Source of the DNA: Paramacrobiotus richtersi | Taxonomy: Eukaryota; Tardigrada; Eutardigrada; Parachela; Macrobiotidae | Direction: 5' to 3' | NCBI GenBank assembly: GCA_034698045.1 | Contig: JAQGAU010000103.1 | Coordinates: 1-41,000, forward strand | Length of the DNA: 41,000 bases | Shown here: piece after piece, positions 11,465 to 23,285 of the stretch | How positions within the stretch are numbered: position 1 is the stretch's first letter | Layout of the letters: each line of letters begins with the position of its first letter | Notes under the pieces: generated by a model | The model's input: the letters and a program-made list of their open reading frames with translations, nothing else | Database searches by the model: none | What the model was told of the DNA's origin: nothing | Made by a program: the position numbers and the translations under genes

Positions 11465-14045
11465 TCACAGTGAAACACTGTCCTCCCTATCCGCAGCCCG
11501 CCGTGCGGCTTCCGCCGCTGCTCTGTCGCGATCCAGGATGACCACGCCCCGCTTTCTCTTCATCTCCGCCTTCCAGTCCTTGTAGCCCTCCTCGGCCGGT
11601 TCGCCGTCCAACCCGTTGGGATTCTTAACATAGCGAATGCCGCGACGTGGATACTTGCCGAGAAGGTAATCCTGCCGATCCTGAGGATCCAACGTACCAC
11701 TGCGCCACTTGACGCACGGCCCATGGTTCCTCTGTTTCTTGCCGTCCTTGGGCAGGATACCCAGCATGTGCCTGACGGCCAGATCAGACCGGCCCATACC
11801 GCCGCACTGCTCCTGGCAGATGCCGCAGTAATACAGAATAGGACTTCGTCTGGACGTGCGAATCTGCGAGCATGAGAACGTGGTAAATAAACGAAAAAAG
11901 AAAAACAATGGAAAAAACCCCAAAAACCTCAAGTACTCTACCTAGCTACAGTTAAAAATAGACAAATTTATAGACATATCTTTAAACTGAAGTATAAGGA
12001 CCGTTAAAGTATACAACAAACTAATATTTGATTATACGTAGTTTCAGGTAATATGCAATTTCTTTAATCCAAACATTTTTTTTATGAATACGTAACACAA
12101 ATGTTTTTTTATCCTTTTTTAATGTACAGACGTTCCTCCCTGCACTTTCGATTATTGGCAGCCAAACATTTTTTTGGTAAAAAAATAGTTTGCGTACCTT
12201 TTTGCCGGTCTTCTCAGTGCGGGTGTCGTTGCCGGTGATCAGGCGTATCCTGTCACTGCAGCGAGAGCGACTACCGGAGATTGTGGGTGTCGTTGCCGAT
12301 CGGCAGGAGGATGAACGCGCCACACTGCTGACCGAGGCCGTCACCCTCGATGAGCTGACATCCGGTCGCTTCCGCTTGTGCCCGTGCGAATCCACATCAG
12401 GAATACGTTGGGGCGTCGCAACATCCACACTGCAACATCCGGAATTAGTCGACACACGACAACAAACCATCACTTCCGCAAAAACAAGATATTCAACAAC
12501 ATAATGACTTTCTAATTAATTAATAATTTTTAATATTTAATTAATTTATTATTTATTTAATATTTAATTAATTAATAACTTTCTAATTAATCAAAATTAA
12601 TTACTAAAAACCAAAATTACTAAAATCACGACAATTTCCAATTAATTTAAATTTCTAATTTTACATATCCTGGTGGACGTGGTAAGAAGTACAAGTCTAC
12701 ATCCTATGAACATTTTTGTATCAAAAGGGAAAGATGCCGGCAAAAGTACCAGTTAAACGATAATTGTCAGATCCACGGACGGGAAATCTTACCGCTCTTC
12801 GTCTCCTTTCTTCAGCGCATCGTACGCCTTGATCCCTGCCGAGATGTTGGCATACAGCTTGGCCAGCCGTTCTTTCTCCTCGACGACCTGCTGGTAGCGG
12901 GCGGTGGTGTCGCGAAGCTTGGTGGACATTTCGTTCATCTGCTGCTCGGTCTGTCGTTTGTATTTGTCGTATTCATCGCGCAGCTGACTCAGCTCATCAT
13001 CTCGGTCACGATTCTGTCCGAGATAAATAAATACATACTGTAAAACTTAACGATAAATTCGAAAAATAAAAAATGTTATCTGAAGATTTTTAATAAAATA
13101 TCTGACTCTGAAAATATAAGTAAAAAAAAATAAATTCAAATATAAATAAATAATAAAATCTAAAAATGTCTGCAAAATACAATCTGGAAATGCCTTGAAA
13201 ATAAAATGTGAAAATAAAATCTGAGAATACACGTAAAATAAAATCTGAAAATGTTTTGAATTCTGAAAATGTCAGCAAACAAAATCTGAAAATGTTGCAA
13301 AATAAAGTCTGGAAATGTCTGCAAAATCAAATCTGGAAATGTCTAGAAATAAAATCTGAAAATATCAAAAAAAAATAAAATCTGAAAATGTCTGGAAAAT
13401 AAAACTTGAAAATGAACGGTTAATAACTTAATACTGTCGTCGAAAAAACGCAGGAATAAATGTGCGAAATTGATAACGCCAGGTTTACCGTTTGCATGAA
13501 CCAAATAAGGCGGAAAAAAACGTACCTTTCGCTGATACATTTCGGCCAGCTGATTCTCAAAGTCACTGCGTGCAGCTTCCAAATCGACCTGAAACTGGGC
13601 ACGCATGCGGCTGATGTTGACATCCTGGACGGAGCGGCGTGCAATGCCACTGTCCACGGCATCCAGCGGAACGGTCTATAAAGAACCATCAAACTCAAAC
13701 AAATAATACAAATAATAACAATACATCACACAGTAATTAACTGACAATTAAGTAATAATACCATTAAAAAATAATTTTTTTGATCTAAAAAATAAATAAA
13801 TAAAATATAAAAAATAATTCCCCGAAGTCGCTCTCAGAAAAAGAATCCAAATCACTATGACTAGACTAATCCAGCAATTGAAAGTTACACCTAGTGAAAA
13901 GTCGTTCGGTAAGACCTAAAAACACATTTACATTTTTTCGTAGATTAGCCTCGTTCACGGCGATTTTCGCGCCTCTTTCCCGTTGAATTTTTCTAGCACG
14001 AGTTTCGCCATCTTCGAATTCCATCATATCTCGGACTCCAGCCAT
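11465..14045 (-). CDS. LLP-1: truncated lamin-derived protein with new CX2CX15H C-terminal domain
   Basis: Exons 13932-14045 (equivalent to lamin exon 3), 13526-13675 (exon 5), 12793-13013 (exon 7), 12198-12429 (exon 8) and 11465-11863 (new exon) keep phase and read open for 371 residues. It starts MAGVRDMM at the codon that is Leu in the lamin, with A at -3 and G at +4. Lamin head, coil 1A, exon 4 and exon 6 are absent; the exon 6 position is filled by a minisatellite. Two coiled-coil pieces remain. HKRKRPDV is a nuclear localisation signal. The Ig fold stops after its first strand and is replaced by a domain with YYCGIC, X15, HMLG, GPCVKW, QDRQDYLLGKYPRRG and VVILDRD. An exon-2 relic at about 14226-14390 is in frame but has no ATG and no visible acceptor. 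Function unknown; nuclear location inferred. Confidence 0.72.
13080..13425. repeat. AT-rich minisatellite in place of lamin exon 6 in LLP-1
   Basis: Roughly a dozen diverged tandem copies of a 20-30 bp unit close to AAAATAAAATCTGAAAATGTCTG. It occupies the intron where the exon 6 equivalent would lie. Confidence 0.75.
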
Positions 14046-14225
14046 ACTACAACAAAATGCTTGCGTTTTGTTCGTGTATCATCGGTAGTGGCAAAAAATC
14101 GGCTATGGAAATGTTTCAAACTTACGATTTGTGAATTCTGAATCTCTGATATTATTGACGTCTCTTCTGCTACTCACAATTAGCTACCGCACACAACAGT
14201 TCGAAAGATCCGACTTACACGTACC

Positions 14226-14395
14226 TGCCGTAGAATTGCTGCTGGATCAGCTGGACCCAGATCCGCTCCCGCGCGAGAATCTTCCTGACTTTCTTGTTGT
14301 TTTCCTGGTCCAGAGCGAGACTCAACTGGCGCACCTGTTCACGGTGCAGCTCCAACTGCGATTCAACGTTTTGGCCTTCTTTCGGCGCCAATACA
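14226..14395 (-). pseudogene. LLP-1 relic of lamin exon 2
   Basis: On the minus strand this reads LAPKEGQ, ESQLELHREQVRQLSLALDQ and KILARER, clearly lamin exon 2 with a 9-base in-frame deletion. The donor (GGCAG|GTACGTG) survives. The acceptor is not conserved and no in-frame ATG occurs before an upstream stop, so it is probably untranslated leader or dead exon. Confidence 0.65.
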
Positions 14396-14579
14396 TAAAA
14401 GAACCAAAAGTTCTTTAGGAAAACCTGCCTTGATTCAGGGATTTCAATATTTCGTTTGAGAAAATCACAGGATAAACGCGGGATTTGGAAGCATTTTCAC
14501 GATCGTGATTCGTGACTGAACTGATAAGATTCATAAGAACGGAAAAATTATTTTCGGTCGGAACTTGGATTCTTTTTTC

Positions 14580-14710
14580 AGAGTTGTGACAACTCAGGTG
14601 TGAATCCATTGGCATTGGTAGACCGGATTCCCGCGGACTGGCAGTGGAAGACAGTTGGCGGGAAAATAACAAGGGCGATCAAACGGAACACCGTCACACC
14701 GATATAAACT
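14580..14710 (-). promoter_or_regulatory. Putative LLP-1 promoter with E2F-like site
   Basis: TTTCCCGCCAA on the minus strand at 14655-14665, inside the same conserved block as the lamin promoter (GCCCTTGTTAT before it, CATTGGnnnnGGATTC-like block after). Confidence 0.55.
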
Positions 14711-15418
14711 AATCATTTCAAAATTGTTGAGCATCGCAATAATCTATATCATATAAAATGCCTAGAAACTCCAACCATCACTTGGCAGAAATTTAGAGCC
14801 ACAAATCTTCGAGATTCATCAAGTTGATTCATCAAAATCTCCCTACTTTAATTTACTTTTCTCCAAGTTGTCTATTCTTTATGCATGTCTCCCGAGAAGA
14901 GCTATTTTTTAAAAAATATCAAACTGATACACTGCGGGTGTATGTTTTGTTGTATGTAATGCGGCATTTCTGATGTTTCTAATAACTTTCTCGAGCGTCC
15001 ACCTCTACTTATGATTAAAGCAGTCTACTGTACTGTAATATCGTGTGCACGCGGCATTTCTGCTGTTTCTAAAGCAAAAATCGGGTGTTCCCTGTCCAGC
15101 TGCTTTAACTTATGTCGTCCTTCAGCTTCTGCTAAATTATGCGTAGAAACATATGAGGCTGTACCTCCGAAATGCTCAATAAAATCCGATCAACCAACGA
15201 ATGCCCAAAGTACCTTTTCGTCAACAAAATTTATTAACAAAAAGCCAGGTTTTTTTTGTTATGCACCAGTCTTAATTACCGCAACATAGTTTTCGATAGA
15301 GCAAAAAAATGCAAACATCTGTACATCTCTAACAAGAAAATCTTTAGCAATAAACCCATTCGAACAATCTCTTCATTAACAATCAAAAAGTACAAAAAAG
15401 GCCTGTTTACTGTACTTC

Positions 15419-18161
15419 CTATCCACGAACCATGGCCTGCCGCGCGGCCTCCGCCTCGGCTCGATCGCGCTGGACAATGACCACGCCCCGCCCTGTGGCC
15501 ATCTGCAGCGTCCAATCCTTGTAGCCCTGCTCGGCAATGCCGCCCCCGTCCGTATACTTGACATAGCGAACGCCCCGCCGCGGATACTTGCCGAGCAGGT
15601 AATCCTGTCGATCCTGGGGACTGAGGGTCCCGGTGCGCCACTTGGCGCACGGGCCGTGTGCCCCGTGTTTACTGCTGCCCAACATGTGACGGACGGCGTG
15701 GTCTGCGCGGCCTAGACCGCCCAACTGCTCCTGGCAGATGCCGCAGTGGTAGAGAAAAGCGCCGCGTTTCTTGATGTCTTTGGCCAGCTTAGCGCTGCGG
15801 ATCTCCTAGCAAGGTATGTAGTAACATTCCAAACAGTTCAATTAGCGGAACAGACAGTGAATATTTATTCTTAATAACACCCATACTTGGCTAAATTTAT
15901 CCTGAACCAAAATCATAATATTAAAAATAATAATAAATTTAAATATAAATAAATATTTATAAAATAGAAAGTACTTAAAAAATTATTTTAAATGATTTAT
16001 AAAATAGTGATAACAAATACTAATACTAAAAATAATTTATTATAAATATAATTTAAATAGAATTTATAAAACAATATCGAATACTAATAACAAAAATAAT
16101 TTGACATAAAAGTAATTTAATTATTAAAAATTTTTTAATAATAATTTAAAATAACCATATGACCACTATTTCAACTGTAGTTCCCATCATACATGATGAT
16201 TATTTTAACACTACCGTTCGTAGGCACTCAGGAATTTTTGTAGTTTACACGTATTTGATCTTCAATTTATAATTCTTGCCAAAAGAAAACCCCCTTGCGT
16301 ACCTTTTTCCCGGTATTTCCAGTTCGGCTGCCCTTTCCGCCATCCAATCCCCGACGGCGGATCCCGCCACTCGAGCCAGACCGGCTGGCGGAGGCAGTGC
16401 GTGCCGCTCTCGGGTGGGGAGTGGGTGAACGCGCCATTCGGTTGAACCGCGGTAGATTCACATCCGGTCGCTTCCGCTTGTCACCGCGCGGATTTTGACC
16501 GGTAAGGCATTCCGGTGACGCGGTACGCACACTGCAACATCCCAGTAGCCGTCAAACAAACGGGTCAAATAACAACTTCCACATAAAACTACAAGGACAA
16601 GCAACAAAATAATATCGGCACACATCAGATTCCTAAGTAAGCCAGTACCCCGGTGAACGCGATAAATAGTATACAAAACACATGAGACTTTTTATTATTA
16701 AAGTTGTTTTTATTATTTATGGGATTTTCTATTTGTGAAAATTCTTATTATTAATTATGAGAATTACTTGTTATGTTTATGAGGATTATTTATTGTATTT
16801 ATGAGAATTTTTATTAATAAAATTTTTTATTATTTATGGGAGTTTTATTTATGAAAATTCTTTTTATTTATGAGAATTATTTATTTTATTTATGAGAATT
16901 ATTTATTGTATTTATAAGAATTTTTATTATTAAAATTTTTTATTATTTATGAGAGTTTTCATTTGTGAAAATTCTTATTATTTATGAGAATTTTTATTGT
17001 TAAAAAAAGGAAAGATGCCGGCTGTTAAACCGAGACTACCAATTATATAAATTAAATTTTTTAGCTGAAAAAATAAATTTTCGGACGTGGATCCCTACCG
17101 CTCTTCCTCCCCTTTCTTCCCGGTCTCGCCTGAATTACTCTCCGCCGAGATGCTGCCATAGAGCTCGGTCAGCCGCTTCTTCTCCTCGAGGACCTGCTGG
17201 TAGCGGGCGGTGGTGTCGCGAAGCGTTTCGGACATTTCATTCAGCTGCTGCTCGGTCTGTCGTTTGTGTTTATCGTATTCATCACGCAGCCGGTTCAGCT
17301 CATCCTCCCGCTCACGATCCTGTCCGAGATAATCATTTAATTAAGGAAAAAATATGAAAATGTGTTCAATACGTTCACTTCTACTGGCTGTTGTTGTAAG
17401 TCAGCAAGTTACAGAACAATTTTCTCAAACTAGGAAGTTGACTGAATTTTGAAAAAATAAATTCCGCTAACTTCTTGTTATGTTTTTTTTAATATATTAA
17501 ACTAAATGCTTAGTTTTCCGTAGAGGAGCCAGTTGCTGGGTCATCAAGACACTCCCAACATCAGAGTGCACTATCGATAAAACTGGATTACATATAACAT
17601 AGGTAAATTACCGTAAATAAAGATCGACGAAAATCAAAACAATTAAACGCCACATCATGCAACAATAATTCAATAATCAGTACGAATAAAAATGATATAT
17701 AATATCAAAATCATAATATTTTATAGTTATAATAATTTATAAAATAATAATTCATAAATAATTTTTTATAATTTATAAAATTATAATTTTATAGAAAACA
17801 GGAAAAGTACTATAACTAGTGGGATAAATCAGAACCTTTTTCGAATTTTCTCTAACCGCTGTAAAAAAAGTCAATCTAAACAAACAAAAGACAATTCAAA
17901 TGTATAACTAGCGAATTAAATTGCTGTACTCATGGTCTAATATTAATAAATTAAATATTATTATTTAGTTAAAATAATTAATTAAAGACTTAAATTAAAT
18001 AGTTCAGTAAGACTTGAAAAAACACATACATTATTCTGTAGATTAGACTCGTTCGCAGCGATTTCCGCGTCGGTCAGCGTTCGATCTTCCTCACGGTGCA
18101 TTTTGTCAGCCATTCTGTCACGAGCTTCGTCATTGTCCAAGCCAGCTGGCACTCTCGCCAT
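15419..18161 (-). CDS. LLP-2: shortest LLP, single rod exon plus new C-terminal domain
   Basis: Exons 18030-18161 (lamin exon 3 equivalent, start MARVPAGLDNDEA), 17099-17319 (exon 7), 16303-16531 (exon 8) and 15419-15805 (new exon) join in phase for 322 residues. The equivalents of exons 4, 5 and 6 are absent; only a short exon 6 scar (GCCAGTTGCTGGGTCATC, plus strand) remains near 17530. What is left is a short coil 1B piece, one coil 2 exon, the KRKRPDV signal and the new domain: YHCGIC, X15, HMLG, GPCAKW, QDRQDYLLGKYPRRG, VVIVQRD. The rod is so short that normal lamin filament assembly is unlikely. The intron contains long AT-rich repeats. An exon 2 relic near 18260-18390 is badly decayed. 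Function unknown. Confidence 0.65.
15885..16165. repeat. Low-complexity AT stretch in LLP-2 intron
   Basis: Nearly pure A/T with recurring AATAATTTATTA and AAATAATTT words, in the intron between the tail exon and the new C-terminal exon. No coding content. Confidence 0.5.
16685..17005. repeat. AT-rich tandem repeat in LLP-2 intron
   Basis: About three copies of a roughly 120-130 bp unit built from TTATTTATGAGAATT, TTTTTTATTATTTATGGGAG and GTGAAAATTCTTATTA words. It sits between the rod and tail exons of LLP-2. Confidence 0.65.
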
Positions 18162-18487
18162 ACTACAGCAAACAGACCTTGTCCGTCGCTGATCACTGAT
18201 CAGTCAAGGTATTAGGGCCAATATTGGGCTTTAGCTCGTTTATTTATTTCGTGTATTTCTTCGCTGCACGAACTTCACTACTGAGCTGCCTTCTCGTTGT
18301 TTTCCTGGCCGAGACTCACCTTGCGCGCCTGTTGACAGCGCCAGCTCCGACTCAAGAAGCACTTTCTTCGTTCTTCTTTCGGCGCCTAAATAACCACAAG
18401 TTCTGTTGGAAAAACTCCCTTGATTGGAATTTCGTCCTTCGATCTTAATTCTTCTTCGATATTCACCTGCTTTAGCATACCTCAGTC

Positions 18488-18568
18488 ACAGCATCAAGAT
18501 CTGGCTGGAATAATAACTGGATGTTGACTCAACATCCAGTTATTATTCCAGCCAGATCTTGATGCTGT
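18488..18568. repeat. Perfect 81-bp palindrome (40-bp arms, 1-base centre)
   Basis: Arm 18488-18527 is the exact reverse complement of 18529-18568, with C18528 at the centre. The arm begins ACAGCATCAAGATCTGGCTG. The equivalent block upstream of LLP-4 (near 27115) is single (CACAGCACAAAGATCTGGATG), so the second arm is a local inverted duplication in the LLP-2 leader region. Confidence 0.95.
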
Positions 18569-18779
18569 TGAGGAAACACGTACTGCAACACTGAAGCAGG
18601 CCAGCAATTAGTCACCTTATTAGTGCACGTCAGATGGAGAACGAGAAACCACAATAATGATCAAAATCGAAAGATTCGTTAAAAGTTGAGAAACGGAGCG
18701 AGATCAAAGTCATCAGACGTGTACAACAACGAAGAACTGATTTTTCTCGGTCGTTTGAGTCAGGGATTCGATTTTTTTT

Positions 18780-18865
18780 TGTAAGAGTTGTGAATCCCAT
18801 TCATTGGTGTACTCGCGCCGTGAGCGGCATTGTAAGACAGTTGGCGGGAATGTGGCAACTGTAAA
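18780..18865 (-). promoter_or_regulatory. Putative LLP-2 promoter with near-E2F site
   Basis: Minus-strand ATTCCCGCCAA at 18841-18851, one base from the version in the lamin promoter. The adjacent CCCTTG block is changed here. Confidence 0.45.
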
Positions 18866-19149
18866 ACTGACCTTTTTAAAATTTACTCGAGAACGCCCTG
18901 TATGTACTTATGATTATTGCACACATGATCACATACTTTTTCACATGTTTTTACTATCTTCCTCTGCGTCTGCTATTCTTTATGCGAACCTCCCGATAAA
19001 AGTAATTTTTTTGATTATCAAACTAGAGTAATAAGTTATGCGTGCAATTGTACGGCACAATTAGGCCTTATCATGGGCAAGCGGCATTTCTGGTGCTTCT
19101 AAATTACTTTGTGCAGAAAAAATGGTGCCTACACTGACCAGCTGCTTGT

Positions 19150-19240
19150 TGCGTTATCCTGGTGTCTTTTTTTTTCCTGGTGTTCTTTTTTGTTGTTCTG
19201 GTGTCCTGGTGTTGTGTTATCCTGGTGTCCTTTTTTACCA
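19150..19240. repeat. TCCTGGTGTNCTTTTTT simple tandem repeat
   Basis: Five to six imperfect copies of TCCTGGTGT with variable T runs, between the LLP-2 promoter and the LLP-3 3' end. Confidence 0.7.
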
Positions 19241-19280
19241 AAACGTCAAGAACACATTTACAGAACACGAAGCTATACAG

Positions 19281-19370
19281 CCTGGAATGTATCAAATCAA
19301 CCAACAATTGACCTACCAACAAAAGCCTGGAATGTATCAAATCAACCAACAATTGACCTACCAACAAATA
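19281..19370. repeat. 45-bp tandem duplication
   Basis: Two copies of a unit starting CCTGGAATGTATCAAATC at 19281 and 19326, essentially identical. It lies in the spacer downstream of LLP-3. Confidence 0.9.
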
Positions 19371-19593
19371 CCGAACGCGACCTTTTTAGCCACATTGTCA
19401 ACAAAAACAATACCAGTAATAAAGTGCCAGGTTCACGTGGCCATGGACCAATCTCACTTGCAACACAGTTTTCCGACAATAAACACACGAAAATTGTACA
19501 TCTTGAATAAGAAATGCGTTAGCAATAAAACAATCTGACCGAACTCTTCTTTCACAATCAACAACAAGTATAAAAAACATTTCACATTCTTCC

Positions 19594-22382
19594 CTATCCG
19601 TCAGCCGCCGCATCAGCTTTATCGCGGTCAGTGATGATCACGCCCCGCTGGTTGTGCATCTCCTTCGTCCAGTCCTTGAAGCCCTCCTCGGCCACTTCAC
19701 CCTCCAGCCCGTTCTTATACTTGACATAGCGAACGCCCCGTCGCGGATACTTGCCCAGCAGGTAATCCTGCCGATCCTGGGGATTGATTGTTCCATGGCG
19801 CCACTGAGCACACGGTCCACGGGTCCGCAGTTTAGCGCCGTCTTTCCGTTGGAAACCCAACATGTGGTCGACGGCACTGTCACGCCGGCCAACACCTCCC
19901 ACTTGCTCCTGGCAGATGCCGCAGTAATAGAGATAATTACCTCGTTGCTGCGTGTTTTTGGCCAGTTTAGCGTTGCGGATCTCCTAACCGAGTTCAGTAT
20001 ACTTATTAGCAGGGTACAGGTACAATCAGACAGTCAATTTAGTTCTCAATACTTAATTAACAATTATAGAAGCAGCGAAAGATGAAAGTAAACAATTTAC
20101 TGTATACCCTGAACAACATTATATTTAAAGAACATATACAAACATTATTTTGAATGTGGTTTCCATCCTATACAGTTCAATTTGAATAGTTCGGATGTTT
20201 TGAATTTATACGTCAGATTTTTGTTTCAGTCTAAATGTGATTAATGTATACATTCTTATTGCCAGACAAACGCTTGGCGCACCTTTTTGCCGGTATTCTC
20301 AGTGCGGATGTCCTTTCCGGCATCCAATCCTTGACGGCGAATCCTCGGACTGAATCGAGACGGTTTGACGGAGGCCGTGCGTGTTGTCCCCGAGTGGAGT
20401 GAGGGTGAACGTGCCACACTATTCACCCGGCTGCTCAAGCCCGGCAGTTTCGAGGAGCCCACATCCGGTCGCTTCCGCTTGTGCCCGCTCGAATTCGGGT
20501 CGGAAGGGCGTTGCGGCGTCACATCACCCCCACTGCAACATCCGGAAGTAGTCAACAAACCGGTCTTAATAACCACTTCCACAAAAATAACCAGGGAATC
20601 AATAAAATAATACCATAATCAAATTACCTCGTGGTAAGAACTTACTATACTACATAGGTAAGATATAGTCAGTTCTTGCAAGTAGTAATCAACACCCTGA
20701 TGAACATCAGCAACCGTACATGCACAACCCGAGAAGGTTCTTTAAAAAGCGACAGTTTCCAGCAGTTATACCGTAAGATCAAATTATGCGATAATTCCTT
20801 ATTTCATATTAGCGGAATGCATCTTCCAACGTGGATTCTTACCGGTCTTCCTCCCCTTTCTTCAGAGCATCACAAGCCTTGATCCCCGCCGAGATGTTGG
20901 TACACAGCTTGGCCAGCTGCTCTTTCTCCTCGATAACCTGCTGGTAGCGTGCGCAGCTGTCGCGAATCGTTGCGGACATTTCCTGTATCCGCTGCTCGGT
21001 CTGTTGCTTGTAAGTAGCGTATTCATCGCGCAGCCGGCTCAGCTCATTCGTCTGGTCACGATACTGTCCATAACAAACAAACAAACAAAAGATGAAAAAA
21101 TGTAAACTGCAGTACAAAACAATTTTTTTAATTCAGAATATTGACTGGATCTGGAGTCAGTCAATCTGATAGTTACGTTGTTTATTAGGTAATAAATCAA
21201 ACGCTTACAGCTGTCTGCACAGCGGCCAGTTGCTGGGACATCTCGCAGTCGCTTTTGACGGCGTTGGCACTGTGCTGGTGATTCGGCAAATCTCGCTGCA
21301 TAACGAGCAGCTGGTTTTTCATATCGTCCAACTGCAAAGTACACTTCCTACATTAGATTACATTATCCATACAACTTACTAGGAAAGTGCACTCGCTGAT
21401 TGCGGGCACTAAATGACCGAAGCGAAGGATAATTTATTTCTAATAAATCTATTATTAGTAATTTATTATTAATTGACCTCTTGTTATGCATAATTTGTTA
21501 ATATTAAATTATTATTGATTTATTAATAATTGTACTGGATTTACTACTAGCTACCGACCGACCGACACGAAACTCATTTCGAAGTGAACAGAGGACCTTC
21601 GCTCCGCTTCGGTCGAAAACACAAAATAATATCGGTAAATAATATCAGCAAAAATTAAACAATTTGCAAACAGAAAATCGCGCCGCTGCACACAAACTAC
21701 ACGACAAAATCCGAAATTTCTGAAAATTAAAATGCGTCTATAATTAACTAATGTTTAATACAGTATGTCGTCGAAAAACAAAAGGAACAAATTACAAATC
21801 TCTGCAACTGACATTCTGACAATGCCATTGACTCAATCTCCCCTAGGGCATGTAAATAAGTACCTTCCGTTGATACATTTCGGCCAGGCGCTTCTCAAAG
21901 CCACACCGCGCTTCTTCCAGTTCGACCTGAAACAGTGCACGCATGTGGCTGATGTTGGAATCCTGGAGTGAGCGGGGCGCGGTGCCGCTGTCCCCGGCAC
22001 TCAACGGAACGTCCTATAACGAACCATCAAAATTAAATAGATAATAACCGATAATACACATTTATTATACATTTAAATTGCGTTTATCGAAACTAAGAAA
22101 AGCAAGTTAATTAGCATGATACGATAATAATCATAACACATTCAACAATAATTAAATGATAATTTATTATTACTATTACAAAAATTAATGAGGATGATAC
22201 TATTGTAAAAAAAACTTGGTAAAGACGCTCTCAGAAAAAAGACAACGCTAAACTAGGTAATCCAGCAATTAAAGTGTATGACCATGGAAAAATAGTTTGA
22301 GCAGCTTAAGTCAGACACATACAATTTTCTGTTGAATAGCCTCGTTCAAAGTGATATCCGCGGGGGCATGGCCAGCGTCCAT
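19594..22382 (-). CDS. LLP-3: lamin-derived protein with most of the rod exons and new C-terminal domain
   Basis: Exons 22323-22382 (coding part), 21864-22013, 21209-21331, 20843-21063, 20283-20532 and 19594-19983 give 397 residues in one open frame. The start MDAGHAPAD differs from its sisters. Lamin exons 2 and 3 have fused into one exon (22323-22521) whose exon-2 part is out of frame, and the only ATG in it is at 22382 (GAAATGG, good context). Exons 5, 6, 7 and 8 are present; exon 4 is absent; exon 6 is 123 instead of 126 bases. The tail has HKRKRPDV and ends in the new domain: YYCGIC, X15, HMLG, GPCAQW, QDRQDYLLGKYPRRG, VIITDRD. A MITE-like repeat sits between the exon 6 and exon 5 equivalents. 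Function unknown. Confidence 0.72.
21408..21617. mobile_element. Short dispersed element with inverted CCGAAGCGAAGG ends, in LLP-3 intron
   Basis: TGACCGAAGCGAAGGAT near 21410 is repeated inverted as CCTTCGCTCCGCTTCGGTC near 21597-21615. The flank GTGCACTCGCTG...GGGCACT and the internal GACCGACCGACACGAA also occur at 33378-33557. No coding capacity, so it is MITE-like. Exact ends are unknown. Confidence 0.5.
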
Positions 22383-22870
22383 TTCCGCGCAGGAACCTTC
22401 CCGACTTTCTCGTTGTTTTCCTGGTCAAGAGCGAGACTCAGCTGGCGCACCGGTTCACGGTGCAGCTCCAGAAGGGATTCAACGAGTCTTTCGTCTGTCC
22501 TTCACTCTGCGCCAGTACCTCCTACACAATCAACAGAATAATCCTGGTCTTTTGGGAAACCAGAACCTGCCTTGATTCAATGTTGAAGTATTTCCCTGTT
22601 TCTTCCGTTGACAGAGAAATGTGATTCAAAAAATAATTCAAAATACAAAAAAAATATTCAGAAAATTTATGCAAAATATAACAAAATATTCAAGAAATAA
22701 AAAATATATTCAAGAAATAACTACACGATTTCGAAAAGATTTCACGATTTGTTCTGGTGATTGCATGGTGTTTCAAGACTGGCTTCACACAAAACCTGTT
22801 GACAATTGAAATGCTGTCGAAATTAAAATCTTTGATGAGTAAGAAAACACCAAGAAATGCAATTTCGTCC

Positions 22871-22985
22871 AACTTTACCGTTCGTGGAAACAAGATCGGG
22901 TTCTTCGATCTTGTTGTATTCACCTGTTGAACATACCTTAGTCACCGCAAGCACGAAGATCGATGTCCTGAGAAATGGTTCAAAT
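22871..22985 (-). other. Conserved leader-exon block upstream of LLP-3
   Basis: On the minus strand CTCAGGACATCG...GTTCAACAG|GTGAAT...GATCGAAGAACCCGATC. The same block lies in the lamin leader (10499-10560), upstream of LLP-4 (about 27055-27140), upstream of LLP-5 (30230-30335, plus strand) and in changed form upstream of LLP-6 (38035-38120). The donor ends about 22925. Confidence 0.45.
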
Positions 22986-23159
22986 GGGCCAGCGAAATGA
23001 TTTAGAAAATGCACATGGAGATCTCTTCTGTCACTGCGGAGCAAAAGAAACAAAATGATAAACCGAAACGTACTTAAAACCTGAAAAATAGTACAGGATC
23101 GTGCGCTGCTGAACGATAAAAACGGAAAATATTTTTGGTGTTTTTTTCGTCTCTTGGAC

Positions 23160-23285
23160 GTCACAACTCACAGTCCAGTTTGAGTTGTGATTCCATTAGT
23201 GCACCAACGCTGACTGTGTGCGGCAATGGAATACAGTTGGCGGGAAAGGGCCAGGGTGACCGGAAGGTGGACACCGAAACAAATC
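23160..23285 (-). promoter_or_regulatory. Putative LLP-3 promoter with E2F-like site
   Basis: TTTCCCGCCAA on the minus strand at 23237-23247 within the conserved promoter block. GTTGTG and CACTGACTGTGTGCGG-like blocks follow as in the lamin promoter. Confidence 0.55.

Noticed and set aside
13080-13425. Regular repeats as a CRISPR array
   Set aside because: Units are directly adjacent, AT-rich and variable, without unique spacers, and the DNA is eukaryotic.
14226-14395. LLP-1 starting in the exon 2 relic
   Set aside because: The frame is open but has no ATG before an upstream stop, and the acceptor is not conserved; the exon 3 ATG shared by most copies is the better start.
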